A DNA stretch of 36,374 nt from Chara braunii (Eukaryota > Streptophyta > Charophyceae > Charales > Characeae). A program made the translations under genes and the position numbers. The notes beneath the pieces were generated by a model. The model worked only from the letters and a program-made list of their open reading frames with translations, did no database searches and had not been told where the DNA came from. The stretch is from the NCBI GenBank assembly GCA_003427395.1, contig BFEA01000164.1, positions 1,906,323-1,942,696 of the forward strand. The letters run 5' to 3'. This document shows, one piece after another, positions 17,672-29,005 of this stretch; the stretch's first letter is position 1; each line of letters opens with the position of its first letter.

Positions 17672-18820
17672 GCAAAATTGGGGAATAGAGTCACCAAAGA
17701 GAGATTCGACACAATGAAGATAGACTCGGATCAGTGTATCCTGCCAAAAGAGAAAGAATATATCTTCAAGATGTGTTAGAAATTCTCAGGTGCATTCTCC
17801 TTTAATGATGAAGAGAGAGGGCGGTTGGATGTGGATATGATCAAGATGGCCAAAATTTGGACAGTTGATCATGTTCCATGGAATGATAGGCCGACCAAGT
17901 ATGCCCTGAAAGAAGAAGCAGAAGTTGTAAAATACATTGACAAGAAGATTGTTTCTAACGTTGTTGAACCTGCTGATGGACCGTATGCTAACCACTGGTT
18001 TTGTTTTGGGAAACCAGGGGGTGGATTGAGATGGATGTAGAATCTTCAGAAGCTCAACTCTGTGATGGTACGTGATGTAGGTAGTCTTCCTAATGCTGAT
18101 CTCCTCTCTGAATCTTTTGCTGGTCGATGCATTTATTCTTTAGTTGATCTATACTCTGGCTATGATCAGTTTCCCATTGATCCCACTAGCCGGCCAATGA
18201 CTGTCATGCACACGCCAAGAGGGTTCATTCAGATGTGCGTAGTACCTCAGGGTTGGGCTAATGGTGTGGCAGTGGTTCAAAGGGATATGATCCAAGTCAG
18301 GCAAGACATTTCTCATGAAATAACCAACCCCTATATTGATGACAATCCCGTGAAAGGACCCATAGTAACGGATGAGACTTTGGTCGCAGGTGGAGTCAGG
18401 AAGTTTGTCTGGGAACACGCTAAAGGAGTAAAAATTGTCCTAGAGAGACTGCAAAAATATAACCTGACTGCTAGTGGACCAAAGTCCCTTCTCTTCCAGC
18501 CAGAAGTTATCATCATGGGTTTCAGATGTTTCTCCAAGGGTAGGAGTCCTGACCCCAAAAAGATAGGCAAAATCTTAAACTGGCCTCTGCCACTCAAGAG
18601 AGTGATAGACGTCAGAAGTTTTTTGGGTGTCTGTGGATTCTGGAGAATTTTTATTCCTCATTTTGCTACCCTTGCAGAGCCTCTGAGGGAGATGGTAAGG
18701 CGAGGGGCTAATTTAGCATGGAATGAAAAAAGACAAGCCGCTGCAGAAACTCTGCAGGAGAAATTAAAAGATGGGGGTGCAATGCTGGAAGTGCCTTTTT
18801 ATGATGATGAGGAAGGGAGA
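17672..18820 (+). pseudogene. pol: Reverse transcriptase domain, two in-frame TAG stops
   Basis: One frame with TAG at 17777-17779 and 18038-18040. Motifs in order: VDHVPWNDRPTKYAL; an NHWFCFGKPGGGLRW-type segment; NLQKLNS right after the second stop; IYSLVDLYSGYDQFPID, which carries the first catalytic Asp; VVPQGWANG; PYIDDNPVKGP with the catalytic DD; FVWEH; GFRCFSKGR; SFLGVCGFWRIFIPHFA thumb/connection. The IDD.PVKGP, PQGW and WEH combination recalls basidiomycete-type Ty3/gypsy RTs rather than common plant ones (recalled, not searched). The second stop replaces a residue that is usually Gln or Asp before the NLQ motif. The segment between the protease and RT (17384-17671) holds only charged linker fragments. 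Confidence 0.85.
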
Positions 18821-19200
18821 CCTTCATCATTGAGGCTGATGGAGGACCAGTTGCTCTGGGCGGTGTGCTTATTCAGAAAGATGAAAATGGAAAAGAGAGG
18901 CCTCTGAGATTTGAGAGCAGGACTCTTAATTCTACAGAAAGAGGTTATACCCAATTCAAAAGAGAGTTGTTGGCAATCATCCATAGCCTCAAGTGCTTCA
19001 GGCACTATGTATTAGGGTGAAGATTCATCTTGGGGACTGATGCATCTGCTGTGATTGGTGCCATTAAGAAGCACCAACAAGTAGATCCAACAGTCAGCAG
19101 GGGGATTGCCTTAATCTGGACTTTTGATTTTAAGTTGGAAAAGATTCCCAGTGAGAAGAACAAAGCAGATGTCCTAAGCCGGATTGAGTGGAGAAAATAA
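18811..19200 (+). pseudogene. pol: RNase H domain, frameshifted, one in-frame TGA
   Basis: A frame change near 18815 separates this from RT. In the new frame: FIIEADGGPVALGGVLIQ (first acidic residue), RGYTQFKRELLAIIHSLK (catalytic Glu region), FRHYVLG, TGA 19018-19020, RFILGTDASAVIGAI (third acidic residue), and a C-terminal KADVLSRIEW. This is the standard order of the Ty3/gypsy RNase H (ELLAI, TD.S, N.ADxLSR). The TGA sits where Arg is usual (one C-to-T change from CGA). It would degrade the RNA strand of the RNA-DNA hybrid; it is inactive as written. Confidence 0.8.
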
Positions 19201-19638
19201 GAAGAAGAAGATGTAAATGAAGTTATTGAAGAATTTGCCTATGTTGATAATTTTCTGAATGAAAAGAATGATGAAGATTATGAAGTCCCACGCTCCTATA
19301 AGTGGAGTTTGTGGCCCGAAGAGATAGAGACAGTTAGAGAGAGATTCCTAATGCCTATGTTTACGAGTGGATTCTTAGGAGAGAAGAAGAGGATGAGCCA
19401 AATGATTGGTATGCTAAAGTTAACGCAGTGGCTATGGCTGCTCATGAAATGGGGGAAAGGTCCGGTTCAAAGGAAGAAGAAGGAGGTGAAAAGAAAGAGG
19501 AAGAGATATTTTTCACTTTCGAAGAATATGATGGAAGTTATCAAGAGATTGGTAAAAAGATGGAAAGAGAACAGTTAAAGGAATATTATTGTAAAGATTC
19601 AAGGAAGAAGTTCAGATTAAAAAAAAAGACATCTCTTT
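19201..19638 (+). pseudogene. RH-IN tether, broken frames
   Basis: An acidic linker in two overlapping frames: 19201-19578 (EEEDVNEVIEEFAYVDNFL) and 19428-19649 (SKEEEGGEKKEEEIFFTFEE). It is highly charged and without domain motifs. It connects RNase H to the integrase zinc region, where such tethers are normal. Frame changes at both ends indicate decay. Confidence 0.5.
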
Positions 19639-20826
19639 GTGGATGGTAAGGGAGGACTACCTCCACTAAGAGTGGTTTGTGGTAAAGAGAGACAATTAGA
19701 GATAATTGCTGCTCTACATGAGGGGGTTGCTGGTGGTCACAGGGCTGATGAGACAACCTACTCTAAGACTGTCAAACTCTACTTCTGGCCTGGCATGAGA
19801 GATATGATTTTCAGATTTTGTAAATCATGTGTGTTATGTCAGAAGAGGTCTACCACAAGAATGATTGAACCTTTATTTCCTACTATTCTGGTAGAACCAG
19901 GGAGTCGAGTTTATTTAGATCTCATCACCATGCCATTAGGCGAGGGAGGAATGAGATATATACTGAACATGAAAGAGAATTTTTCTGGCTATGCTGAGGC
20001 AAAAACTCTGAAATGGAAGACAGTCGATCAAGTGGCTAATTGGATAGAGGAAGTCTATCTCAGATATCCTTTTATCAGAGAGTTTGTCTCATACCGAGGA
20101 TCCGAATTCAGAAACGAGATTGTGAGAAGAACCACTCTCAGATTAAGTGTCAGAATTCGATATGTGACTACCTATCATCCTCAAGTAAATGCGCCTGTCG
20201 AGAGAGGTCACAAAACCCTGAAAGATTCATTGGCCAAATGGTGTGAAGGAAATCTCAGGAATTGGCCAAAAGTATTAAGAGTTGCTGTCTATGCTGACAA
20301 CATAACAGTCAAGAGGACTACTGGCTATGCTTTATTTACTCTGTGGTGTGGCCGATATGCTACTTTGCCCATTGAGCACATAGTCAAGACATGGTCAAGT
20401 CAAGAAAGTGACAAAGACTATTCTATTTCAGAGCTCCTCTGGATCAGAATGAGGCAAATATAAGAAGTTGATCAAGCAGTGATGAATGCTGCAGAGAGAA
20501 TGACATCCAGTAGATTATTAGATCAAGAGAGATGGAACAAGAAAATATATATAAGAAAGGAGAAATTGAAAGTTGATGACGTTGTTCTTCTATTTGACAG
20601 TTCTCTTGAGACTCAATGGACCAAACGATTGGAGCCTAGAGGGCTTGGCTCTTACAGAATCACAGGGGAAGCAGAAGACAAAGTTTATGAGATATCAGAA
20701 ATCGATGGATCCGGGGTTCATGACATGGTATCAGGGTCAAGACTTCGTAAGTTTATTTTCAGAGACCGTGATGTGATCCCTACAGTGATCTCAAAGAGAG
20801 GAAAGAAAGGTCAGTCATCCAAGTGA
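19639..20826 (+). pseudogene. pol: Integrase with GPF/Y-like C-terminal module, one in-frame TAA
   Basis: One frame with TAA at 20461-20463. The HHCC zinc region is present: HEGVAGGH, then CKSCVLCQKR. In the catalytic core, YLDLITMPLGEGG has the first Asp, VSYRGSEF has Tyr where VSD.GSEF normally gives the second Asp, and VNAPVERGHKTLKDS keeps the Glu. After the stop, KLKVDDVVLLFDSSL, RLEPRGLGSYRITG and VSGSRLRKF match the C-terminal GPF/Y-type module. Integrase joins cDNA ends to chromosomal DNA. The Asp-to-Tyr change and the TAA predict loss of activity. No chromodomain follows. Confidence 0.85.
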
Positions 20827-22880
20827 GAGAACAGTTTCAGAGAATTGAGATAAGAGTACAATAAGATGATGAGACAACAGGGATGAATTTTTTGCAGACT
20901 GTGATCGTTTTTGCAAGGTCAATTCAGCATTTCAATTTTCTAGCAAGTTATTTAATTTTATGTTTCAGTAAGCAAAGGAGTCAATAAAACTATATCCTTG
21001 ATACAATGCTACAGTCGATCCATGAGTCTCAAGTCCTTGAGAGTAGGGAATAACTATGAGATACAATTTTCGTGAGCACTGACGTAGTGTCAAAGGTCTG
21101 AGGAACTCAATGTTGTGGCACATCAGAAGATGTAATCAGTATTATTCTTCTGATAAAGAGAAAAACATGATGGGCATAAATAAGTTCAGTTCTGTCTGAT
21201 CGAGAGTTGTTGGCAGAAGGACTTTGTGTCTCTTGACTAAGTTGTCCATCCAAGAAATTCAGTTGAGGACAGGCATAAAAAAGTCCAGCTTTACCAGTAG
21301 AGGGACTCCGTGTTTATTAACCAAGTTGCATGTCTTCACTCAGATGAGGGAAGGGACCTCTCTGAGTTCAACATTTCAGCATTTCTTTGGGACTGACGGG
21401 ATGTTTATTGGAAAAGAAATTCCCAGCTGAGGGAAGGGACCTCTCTGGGGCCAGCACTGAGCATCCTTCTTGAGGCTGAAGGGAGGTCTCTGGTAGGCGC
21501 TTGGTGTTGGTTATCATGTTGTTGTTCAGTGCCTCTTGAGACTGGAGGGCCGTCTCTTGAGAAATATTTGTCCTGTTACTTGGGGCATTGACAGTCTGCT
21601 TGTGGGTTATGATATGCTTGTTTGATTGTCTGTGCCTGGGATTTTCTTCTCTAACCTAGGGATGCATTGATTGTCGGGGCCGGCCAGAGCCTTACCGCAG
21701 TAGGTTGCAATCTGGTGGGGTCAACAGATCCCCGACGCGAGTGTCGAATTCCGTAGTCGACTGAGGCTAAGACTCTGGGGGTCTGGCCTGTGAGGTCGAA
21801 AGGGGTCAGCTGGAACCCCACCGCAGTCAGAGGATGCAATCCCGTAAGGTTCGCCAGAGCCTTGAGTCGTAGTTAGACCGGGTCCTACGTTCAAAAATCT
21901 GGGCGGGGCAACCAGCGCCCTTGGCCAAAAACTGGTGGGTGAGCCGGTCCCCGACCGCAGTGGTCAAATTCGGGTTCGGGACAGTTTGACTGACGGGACG
22001 TCTACTGTCATAGGGTGACTAGACCCGCTATAGTCTGGGTGTCTTGGAGAGAGTGCCAAAGGGCTGTCATACTCGAGTAGTGGGTATGCTGGTCCTGACC
22101 TGGAGGCAGGTCAAAGGGGCTGTCAAGACAAATGGTTTGACTAGTCCTGGCCTGAGGCGGGCCAAATGAGGTATGTCAGACTGACGGGACGTCTGTCATT
22201 CCTGGCCAGTGGTGGGCCAAAACCAAGGCAATCAATAAACTCTTGGGTGTGAAAAATTGTTTCGTTGCGTCTGTTATTTTATTATTTTATCCTATTATTT
22301 TATTATTTTATTCTGGGTTTTATTTTGTTTACTTGTTGTTTGGTTGTTAATTGTCGGGGAGCCTGCTTGCTGGGGCATAGTCTGTTGTTTGTGGAAATCA
22401 CTGTTTTGCAGGTATATAAAGACTTATCTGAAGTTCCCAGACCAGAGAGAAAAAAAGGGGTTTGGTATCCCCTGAGTCACTTGAGAAGTTGGGAAAATAT
22501 CTCACTAAAGCCAGAGCAGAACATAGGGTTTGGTATGCCCTACTCCCAGCGTGGCAGACTGGACAAGTGTCCCAAGCATTGGTATCAGGCTGACAATGTT
22601 TCAAATTTTCAGCCAAAGTGAAGGCTAAGGTAACCTTTCCCCGCCATAAAGTTCAGATTGAGAACAAATCTCAGAATAACAGGAGGTTATAATCGACAGC
22701 AAACGAGAAAATGGAAACATAATCCTTCTTAAATTCATTTGGTGGCCGACAAGCGGCCTGGTTCACGAGGAACTAGCATCCCCGGTCTCAAGGTGTTCAA
22801 ACTCTCAAGCCAGGGACACTATGAGTGATGCATAAGCCGAGAATTCAGAAAGCTGAAAAGAAATCACGCTTATACAAATA
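20827..22880 (+). other. Long structured 3' region between pol and the antisense ORF
   Basis: No sense ORF with motifs. AATAAA lies near 20985 and near 22231. Degenerate repeats occupy 21200-21560: AAGGGACCTCTCTG at 21351 and 21436, and GGACT(C/T)(C/T)GTGT blocks. 21650-22030 is GC-richer and repetitive (CCAGAGCC, CCGCAGT.GG..). GACTGACGGGACGTCT occurs at about 21989 and 22179, with a related GACTGACGGGATG near 21392. An ATTTT/ATT-rich tract spans 22270-22330. Confidence 0.7.
22093..22222 (+). repeat. Three small hairpin repeats with compensating stems
   Basis: TCCT precedes and CAAA ends each copy: GACCTG-gagg-CAGGTC (22097-22112), GGCCTG-agg-CGGGCC (22149-22163) and GGCC-agtggtg-GGCC (22204-22218). 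The second stem position changes from A-T to G-C with pairing kept. Spacing is about 52-55 bases. Confidence 0.6.
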
Positions 22881-23300
22881 TCAGGAGCTCAACCTGAAGC
22901 AAAGAGAGAAGAAAGAAGATGCGGAAAGAGGGCAGTTATTGGGATGAGAAGGGGGAGAGACTACACAGGGATTGGGAGGTGAAGCAACTGGCACTAAAGC
23001 CCTACTTGCCGCAGGCGTATTGAGAGCGCTAGGTGAGTATGGAGGGGAAAAAGTGGTTGGCGCACCGTAGTGCGCCTCAAACTTCTTCTGGAGGTACCTC
23101 CTCTTCTCAGGAGATGGGTTTTTTTCATACCAACTAGGTGGGGGATGACGCAAGTAAGGCTTCGTGTATGTGCCATAACCCCTTTCATCTTCCTCCTCCT
23201 CTGAACTATACTCGCGCCTTGCGCGAGGTGGCGGCTCCTCACGAGCCTTCCCTGCTCTCCCTCCTCTTCCTCTTCCCTGTCCCCTACGAGCCTCAGGCAT
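22881..23300 (-). CDS. Antisense ORF upstream of the 3' LTR
   Basis: 139 codons on the strand opposite gag-pol, from ATG 23298-23300. The N-terminus is Arg/Gly/Pro-rich (RRGQGRGRGGRAGKAREEPP), followed by an acidic YSSEEEEDERGYGTYTKPYL. WYEKNPSPEKRRYLQKKFEA and a Pro/Ser-rich tail come next. It ends about 330 bases from the 3' LTR. Antisense ORFs at this position are known in several plant Tat-lineage elements, which supports a real feature by analogy. I recognise no homologous sequence. Low-complexity composition lowers confidence. Confidence 0.45.
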   Translation of the reverse strand: MPEARRGQGRGRGGRAGKAREEPPPRARREYSSEEEEDERGYGTYTKPYLRHPPPSWYEKNPSPEKRRYLQKKFEAHYGAPTTFSPPYSPSALNTPAASRALVPVASPPNPCVVSPPSHPNNCPLSASSFFSLCFRLSS

Positions 23301-23610
23301 GGTTTGAGATCGAGCGCTGTTTAAGGAGACGAAACAGAGAGATAAACAACAAAAAGGGAATTACTAAGGGGGCAAAAATAGCGGCGCAGACTACGCATCG
23401 ATGCCCCATGCACAATAAGAGAGAGAAAAGGAAAGAGAAGAAAATGCTATGTAAAGGAGGAAAAGAGAGAAGAAGATGCTACGACAGGAAAAGGTTGACG
23501 GCCGCAAAATACTAGGACGAGTCGTGGCGATACAAAAGATGAATGAGAGTTCTAAACTAAGCGTTGCTTTATACCGAGCGCCCCACGAGTTTCAACCCAG
23601 CGGGGACGCT

Positions 23611-23629
23611 GGGTGGGGGTTTGGTATCA
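23611..23629 (+). promoter_or_regulatory. Candidate polypurine tract before the 3' LTR
   Basis: GGGTGGGGGTTTGGTATCA directly abuts the LTR start TGTCGG. It is G-rich but interrupted by T, so a weak PPT. The same GGGTTTGGTATC phrase follows a true purine run at 22444-22470 and recurs at 22526-22537. Confidence 0.5.
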
Positions 23630-24152
23630 TGTCGGAGGTCGCGGTGTCCCGACCCTCCTTTGTGGGCCAAGTCCCTGATTGGTACCGGTGCTTCGGACGT
23701 GCAGTGGCTTAGTCTGTCGCCTAACCTCCACAGTAACGCTGAGATACCGGGGTGGTGCCCTGGAATGGACCGGCCTGTAGGTGCTTGCCCTCTGCAAAAG
23801 GGTGCGCCACAGGGCTTTCCTTTGGTCCACGCAGGCTCGGTGCCCTGCTGTACAGCAGAGCACTACCGGCCTGTGGCCGTGGTAGCCGTCGGGCTCGCCT
23901 TGGAACGCGAAGGTGAAAAGACTGGCGTTGTCTTTCCTGTTGTGCACCGCTCGCTCCCTGGTTATGGGTTAGGTGCGACGAGCAGAGGTCACTGTCAGAG
24001 GAAAAGAAAAGAAAGGGGCTAGGCGGAGCAAAAGAGGGGAAGAAAAGAAAAAGAAGAAAAGGAAAAATAAACCGTCAGATACCCACGCTTTAGTTCGGGA
24101 GAATCCGGTGGCTTCAGGCCCTTATGACGTTGCGATTTTCCTAATATCTCTG

Positions 24153-24153
24153 A

Positions 24154-24201
<48 letters not shown>

Positions 24202-24221
24202 TATTATTATTGATATTATTA
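24153..24221. repeat. (TTA)n microsatellite in 3' LTR
   Basis: Longer counterpart of the tract at 5573-5620. Confidence 0.95.
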
Positions 24222-24931
24222 CCTAAATTTCCTTTTCGTACGATTGTCAGACTCGGTTTTCGTTTCGGCCTGTCATATTGCGGGAAGGCCAACGGTTCGA
24301 GTTCCGAGCCCAAACTGTGGTCTATGGCCTAAGCTGGTCGACCCTCCCTGTATATCGTCTGTGGATGGATTGTCCGGTTGAACGCCGCTCGGTGGGACCC
24401 CAAAAGAGGGGCGACCCGCGGCCGCATCGGTAGGAAGCTTATCACCCTCCGTGGAGGGTCGTAAGCCCCCTCCTTGCCATCGGACAAGGGTACCCGTTAA
24501 GGATAGGCGATCAGGCGCGTTTTAAGGGAAGGGAAGCGCCTGTCGGTATCCTGATATGGGACCTCTGTTTTTGGACCATGGTCAGATCGTGATGATTAGT
24601 GACTGATGGTAGCATATTAAGTTCGGCCCGCACTTCGACTGTTGAGTTTCGGTTTTTCGTGTTTTGTAGATTATTTAGTCTTATTTTGTTTTATATTTTG
24701 GAGCATTAAAACTATTAATGTGAGGGAATTTGGAAAAAAAAAAGCCAAAGCTAAACTCTTAGTTTAGAACTCGGGATCATGGCGAGTGGTGAGCCTATAA
24801 AGGGATGAGGCAAATTAGTCTTTGGCTGCAGGCTGGTAGCAGCGCGCAGGCCACTTTTACTGTGCTGACGCTGTTGGCCTAAGAACGGTGGGCAGTTTGC
24901 GCCTGCATGCACGTGTGCTGAGTACCGAGCT

Positions 24932-25477
24932 GTGTCTATCTGGCAATCGGCTATGGCGTGCAGCAATGGCCTACACGGCTACCGGCCGGATTACTGGAAG
25001 TACACTTCTTGCTGGTCTCCTATGTCTGGCGAAGGTTCCAGGATCACTACGATCCTGAGTTACAGCGGGGGAGATGAGGCGAGTCTAAAGGTTACCGTAG
25101 AGGGAGCGAGAGACGAGGAAATGAAGGGGGACCAGAGACTAAAGTTGGCCATCATGGAATCAAAGAACCGGGCGAAGAGGAGGATGCAGAGGGATGGGGT
25201 CACGGCCGAGGTTCGGGTGACCATTACTTAGCACGAGGTTGAAACCTCGACGGACACCGTGGAGCGAGCGCAGCGGTACTTGGACCGTGACTCAAAGGCG
25301 GAGAGCGAGGCTAATGACAGGGAGACCGACCTTCAGTCCTGGAACAGTCCGGACCAGGTTCGCAAGAACCACCCTCAGGCACAACCTGTGGAAGGCGGAC
25401 CCGAGGCCAGCTCGCGACAGCGGAGTCCCAGAGGGCGCGGGACAAAAAAAGGCAGGAGGCAAAGGAAGGGGGTGTGA
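24932..25477 (+). pseudogene. LTR-resident ORF (3' copy) with one in-frame TAG
   Basis: Counterpart of 6408-6863. Here the frame is open further upstream (from 24932, YRPDYWKYTSCWSPMSGEG) because TGG replaces the TAG seen in the 5' LTR. The first part ends at TAG 25229-25231, the same codon as in the other LTR, and the frame continues open to 25477. Before the identical block the two copies differ by several substitutions, mostly amino-acid changing, so I see no sign of protein-level constraint. Unrecognised. Confidence 0.35.
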
Positions 25478-28400
25478 TCGTGACAAGCGGTGAGTGAGAG
25501 AGAAGGCGCGCGAAAGTCAACACGTGTGAGCGAGTCGCGGAGAGACGGGCAAGGCGGTTACGTGTGCGAGGTCCGAACCGGGAGGGTGTGCGCCCCAGGG
25601 GGCAACTACGCAGAGTGTGTGGGCAGACGGACGAGAGAAGAGAGAAGACGAGAAGAAGGGCAGCGCAAGTAGAACGGTTGACATCACCTTTTTTTTTTCG
25701 TGGGAGCAACAAGACCATCATCCTTGCACGGCTCAGGCTGCTATCCTGGGAGGCATCATTCTTTTGAGAGTAGCTGGCATTGACGTGCCTTCAATGCGTT
25801 GTTTAGCGAGTTTGACCTTACCGAGTTTTCGCGCTCCGTTTTCGTAGTAAGCCTTCTGAATGCTTTAGCGTCCAGCTCGCGCAGTGAGTTTCAGTGTGTT
25901 CTTGCGGGTCATGTTTAGAGAGTAGTCAAGAGTTGTGCACACTGTTTCCCTTTTTCTGGAGGCGCAATTAACCTCGTCAATGTCCCGTGCGGATTATCAA
26001 TTGGAAAAGTCTCAGGGTCCAGTGAAGCTGATGGGAAAAGAGCAGGAAGATTGGACCAGGTGATCTTGGCGCCTATGATAAGAAGGGAGTCACATGAGCG
26101 GATTTAGTTGACGTCATCATGCATGCCCTCGCAATGGATTGACACGCAACGGTGCAAAATGCAAGAGGCGATCTCTAGACTGAAGTGAGGGACATACTTA
26201 AGACGCAACTGTCAGTGTGGCACAACGCAGGTAAAGTTAAAAGGTGATTATAAATTGATGCGAGAGAGAGGTAAGGGAGAGAGGCATTGGTGATCAGTGT
26301 GGGCAGTCAGTGCCTGAGTACGGCTTCCATCTATAGCCGCTGATTCTAAAGTGGGAGGGGGGCACGAGGTTTCTTGGCTTCTTCGTGTGATTCGTAGTGC
26401 GTGCTCCTTGATTTGGCGCGAGGATGCACAATCGCGTTTTAATGGTGAAATCACTCATCCTCTGAAACAATTTACCTCGATATAAGAGTTTTTAGCGATA
26501 AGATTGGTGTGTTACGCTCAATGTGCTGCAAACGTTGTACGCGGATGGGAAGCAGTCTCCACCGTACAGCGCGCTTAACCTGATATTCTAAGCTCTCAAC
26601 TGATTCTAAGCTTCTCGAGGGATCCTGATCTAGTAATGTTTCTCAAGGAAGTGTTTGATCCTTCCTTGATCGACTCGAGAGTGAAAAGAAGACCAGTTTG
26701 ACGAAAGGCTCAGATGTGGGTTTCAGGCGACTGTCAGTGACAATGAGTAATTCGCTCTCGAGTTATACAGATAAGGGAACTCATTATCAACCTTAAATCG
26801 CTCTCCCTCCTCTGGTTGTCAAATCGCTGTTGAGACTCGTTGGGATTGATCGTTCATCAGTTTTCTTCTACCATGCTCAATGAGAAAGAAACGATCTGTT
26901 TTGGGTAAGATTGTCTACCTGTTGGCCAAGTACCTGCTTGATGGTGATTGATCTTGTACCGACCAGGGGTTTGTTACTCTAGACTGTCTGACGGAAGGAG
27001 TGAGCATGAAGAATGCTCCAAAATAAAGGAAAACCTATAGTAACACACTGAAAGCGAACGAAACTTGTGTCAATCACAATTGGACCGTATCTGAAGACAA
27101 GGTTCTCAGAAAACTGTCTTCCGGTCACACTCCAGCCGGAGTTTTACTCTACGGTTAGCCTCTTGATTGTTTCAGGTCATTGATTAATTGGCTCTGTCTC
27201 TATCTAAGCTAGTTTTTCTCATACGAACTCTTAAGTTGGCTCGCAGAAAGAAAACGTTCATGTTCCCCACTTTTCCTGAAGCGAAGGATCAAATCTTGCC
27301 ATGCTATGTCTAACTGGGGAGAAAATGAAAGACACTCTACTTGCCCTTCAAAGTAAGGGCTCACTTTGCAGAAGGGAGGATCGGTCCGTAAGTAATGGGT
27401 TATAGCGGATGTCATGGAAAAGATGCGACAGGTAGTGGCCTGGTAATGCGTGAGCGTGATGATCTTTTACATTGCCACACTGGACTGTGCACAGCTTGGG
27501 GTTTGGATTCCATGAGCAGAGCTAGTGTGATGTGTCAACAACAGAAACTCTATAATTCCACTCTTGGATGGTGTGCGAAGTAGGCTGCAGAGAGTAATCG
27601 CTCTCATTGCCCATGAGTAAGCCCCTGGGTCAACAATGCTCTGTGTCCCACTCTGATGAGGGCATACACTGCTGACTTCTACTCAGCTTCTTGATCCGAG
27701 AGAACCGTACCGAAAAATGGCTTTGTGAACGAGCAGAAGGAGAGTTAGGCAACATTGGTACACTGCGGTAACTGTGTGATGCTGTCTAAGTCGGTTCCGT
27801 ACGGTGCATAATCCTTGCCATTCTTGAGGGCTGATCTATGTAGTTCTAGGTACGTGAGAATACTCGACTTGAGACATTCTGAGCGGTAGTTCTTAAGGCA
27901 TCAGAGTAGTCACGGCTGAACCAGACCCTGACTCTGAGGGGGCTAGGGGTCGGACTCACGAAATACGAGCAGCATTAACTCTTTGAACGGGTCTTCAGTA
28001 GTAATCAGTGGAACTCTGACAACTAGGCCAAAAAGGACAAGGACTTGAATTAGTCGGTGAATTAGCTCCAAATAAAGGAGCAACGTGTCAAAGTCGGAGT
28101 GACGAAGTAAAATCCAATATCATAATATCCTACGACCCCTTGACAATCTCAAGTCACCAAAACAATGATGAACCAATGTAACGAGAAAACAACAAAGAAA
28201 TAACATGCAGGAAAGGAGATTCGGAGGAGCTATCAATGAGGTGGCTCAGATATCCCTGTGGCAACCTGCAAATCTTCTAGCCCCTGCAACTGGGTGCTAA
28301 ATGTTAGGTGACCTAACTCTTCAACGACATTTGGACCTAAGAGTTGATAGAAGGTTTTCTGCCTGAAGCCTTACCAGTTGGGGGTATATTTCAACAATGT

Positions 28401-29005
28401 CTCAACTCGGCATCTTGTTTAACCTATCCAAGCTTGATGTCTTCTAGTCGACTTACTTTAATCGATGAGACTAGTGATGTTTTACTGTTCCCCACAAATG
28501 TAGTCAGTTGGCGACAACCCTGTACTTGTACCTGCTGGCCCTGTATTGAACCAGGCATATGAAGGGAATAGTGAGGGCGATTCCACTTGGATTCAATCAT
28601 CATATTACTAGGGTCGATAAGCCCAACAGTTAGTACACCAACTTACCGCAGGAAAGAAACATGACAATCCTTGACTGTGAACGGTTATATCTACGAGACT
28701 CAGGCATTCTCAAGCATGAGCTCAAAATATTAGTGTTCGTTTATCAACTCTACTCATCAGTGCAAAGTAAACAGTCAATGACAAAAGTTTTACTAGGCCC
28801 TGAGAGTACTGCTTTTCTCTTAATCGGTTTCCGTTTCAGGCCACGACCTGTCAGATGATCAGAGCAGTTCTTCGATACTAAAGTAGAAAAATGAGGAGCA
28901 GGTCTTTGCAGTTTGATGTTGAAGGCCCCGCTGCAGACCAAACTTCTAATGGTGAGTCCGATATCAGGCTTTGACTGAAAAGCAAGTTACTCTAGCCAAT
29001 CCTAA

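Noticed and set aside
26608-26625. Vector polylinker (AAGCTT, CTCGAG, GGATCC adjacent)
   Set aside because: CTCGAG and GGATCC are also present in the 5' LTR copy (about 11506-11517), so they are native B sequence; the AAGCTT arises at the inversion junction.
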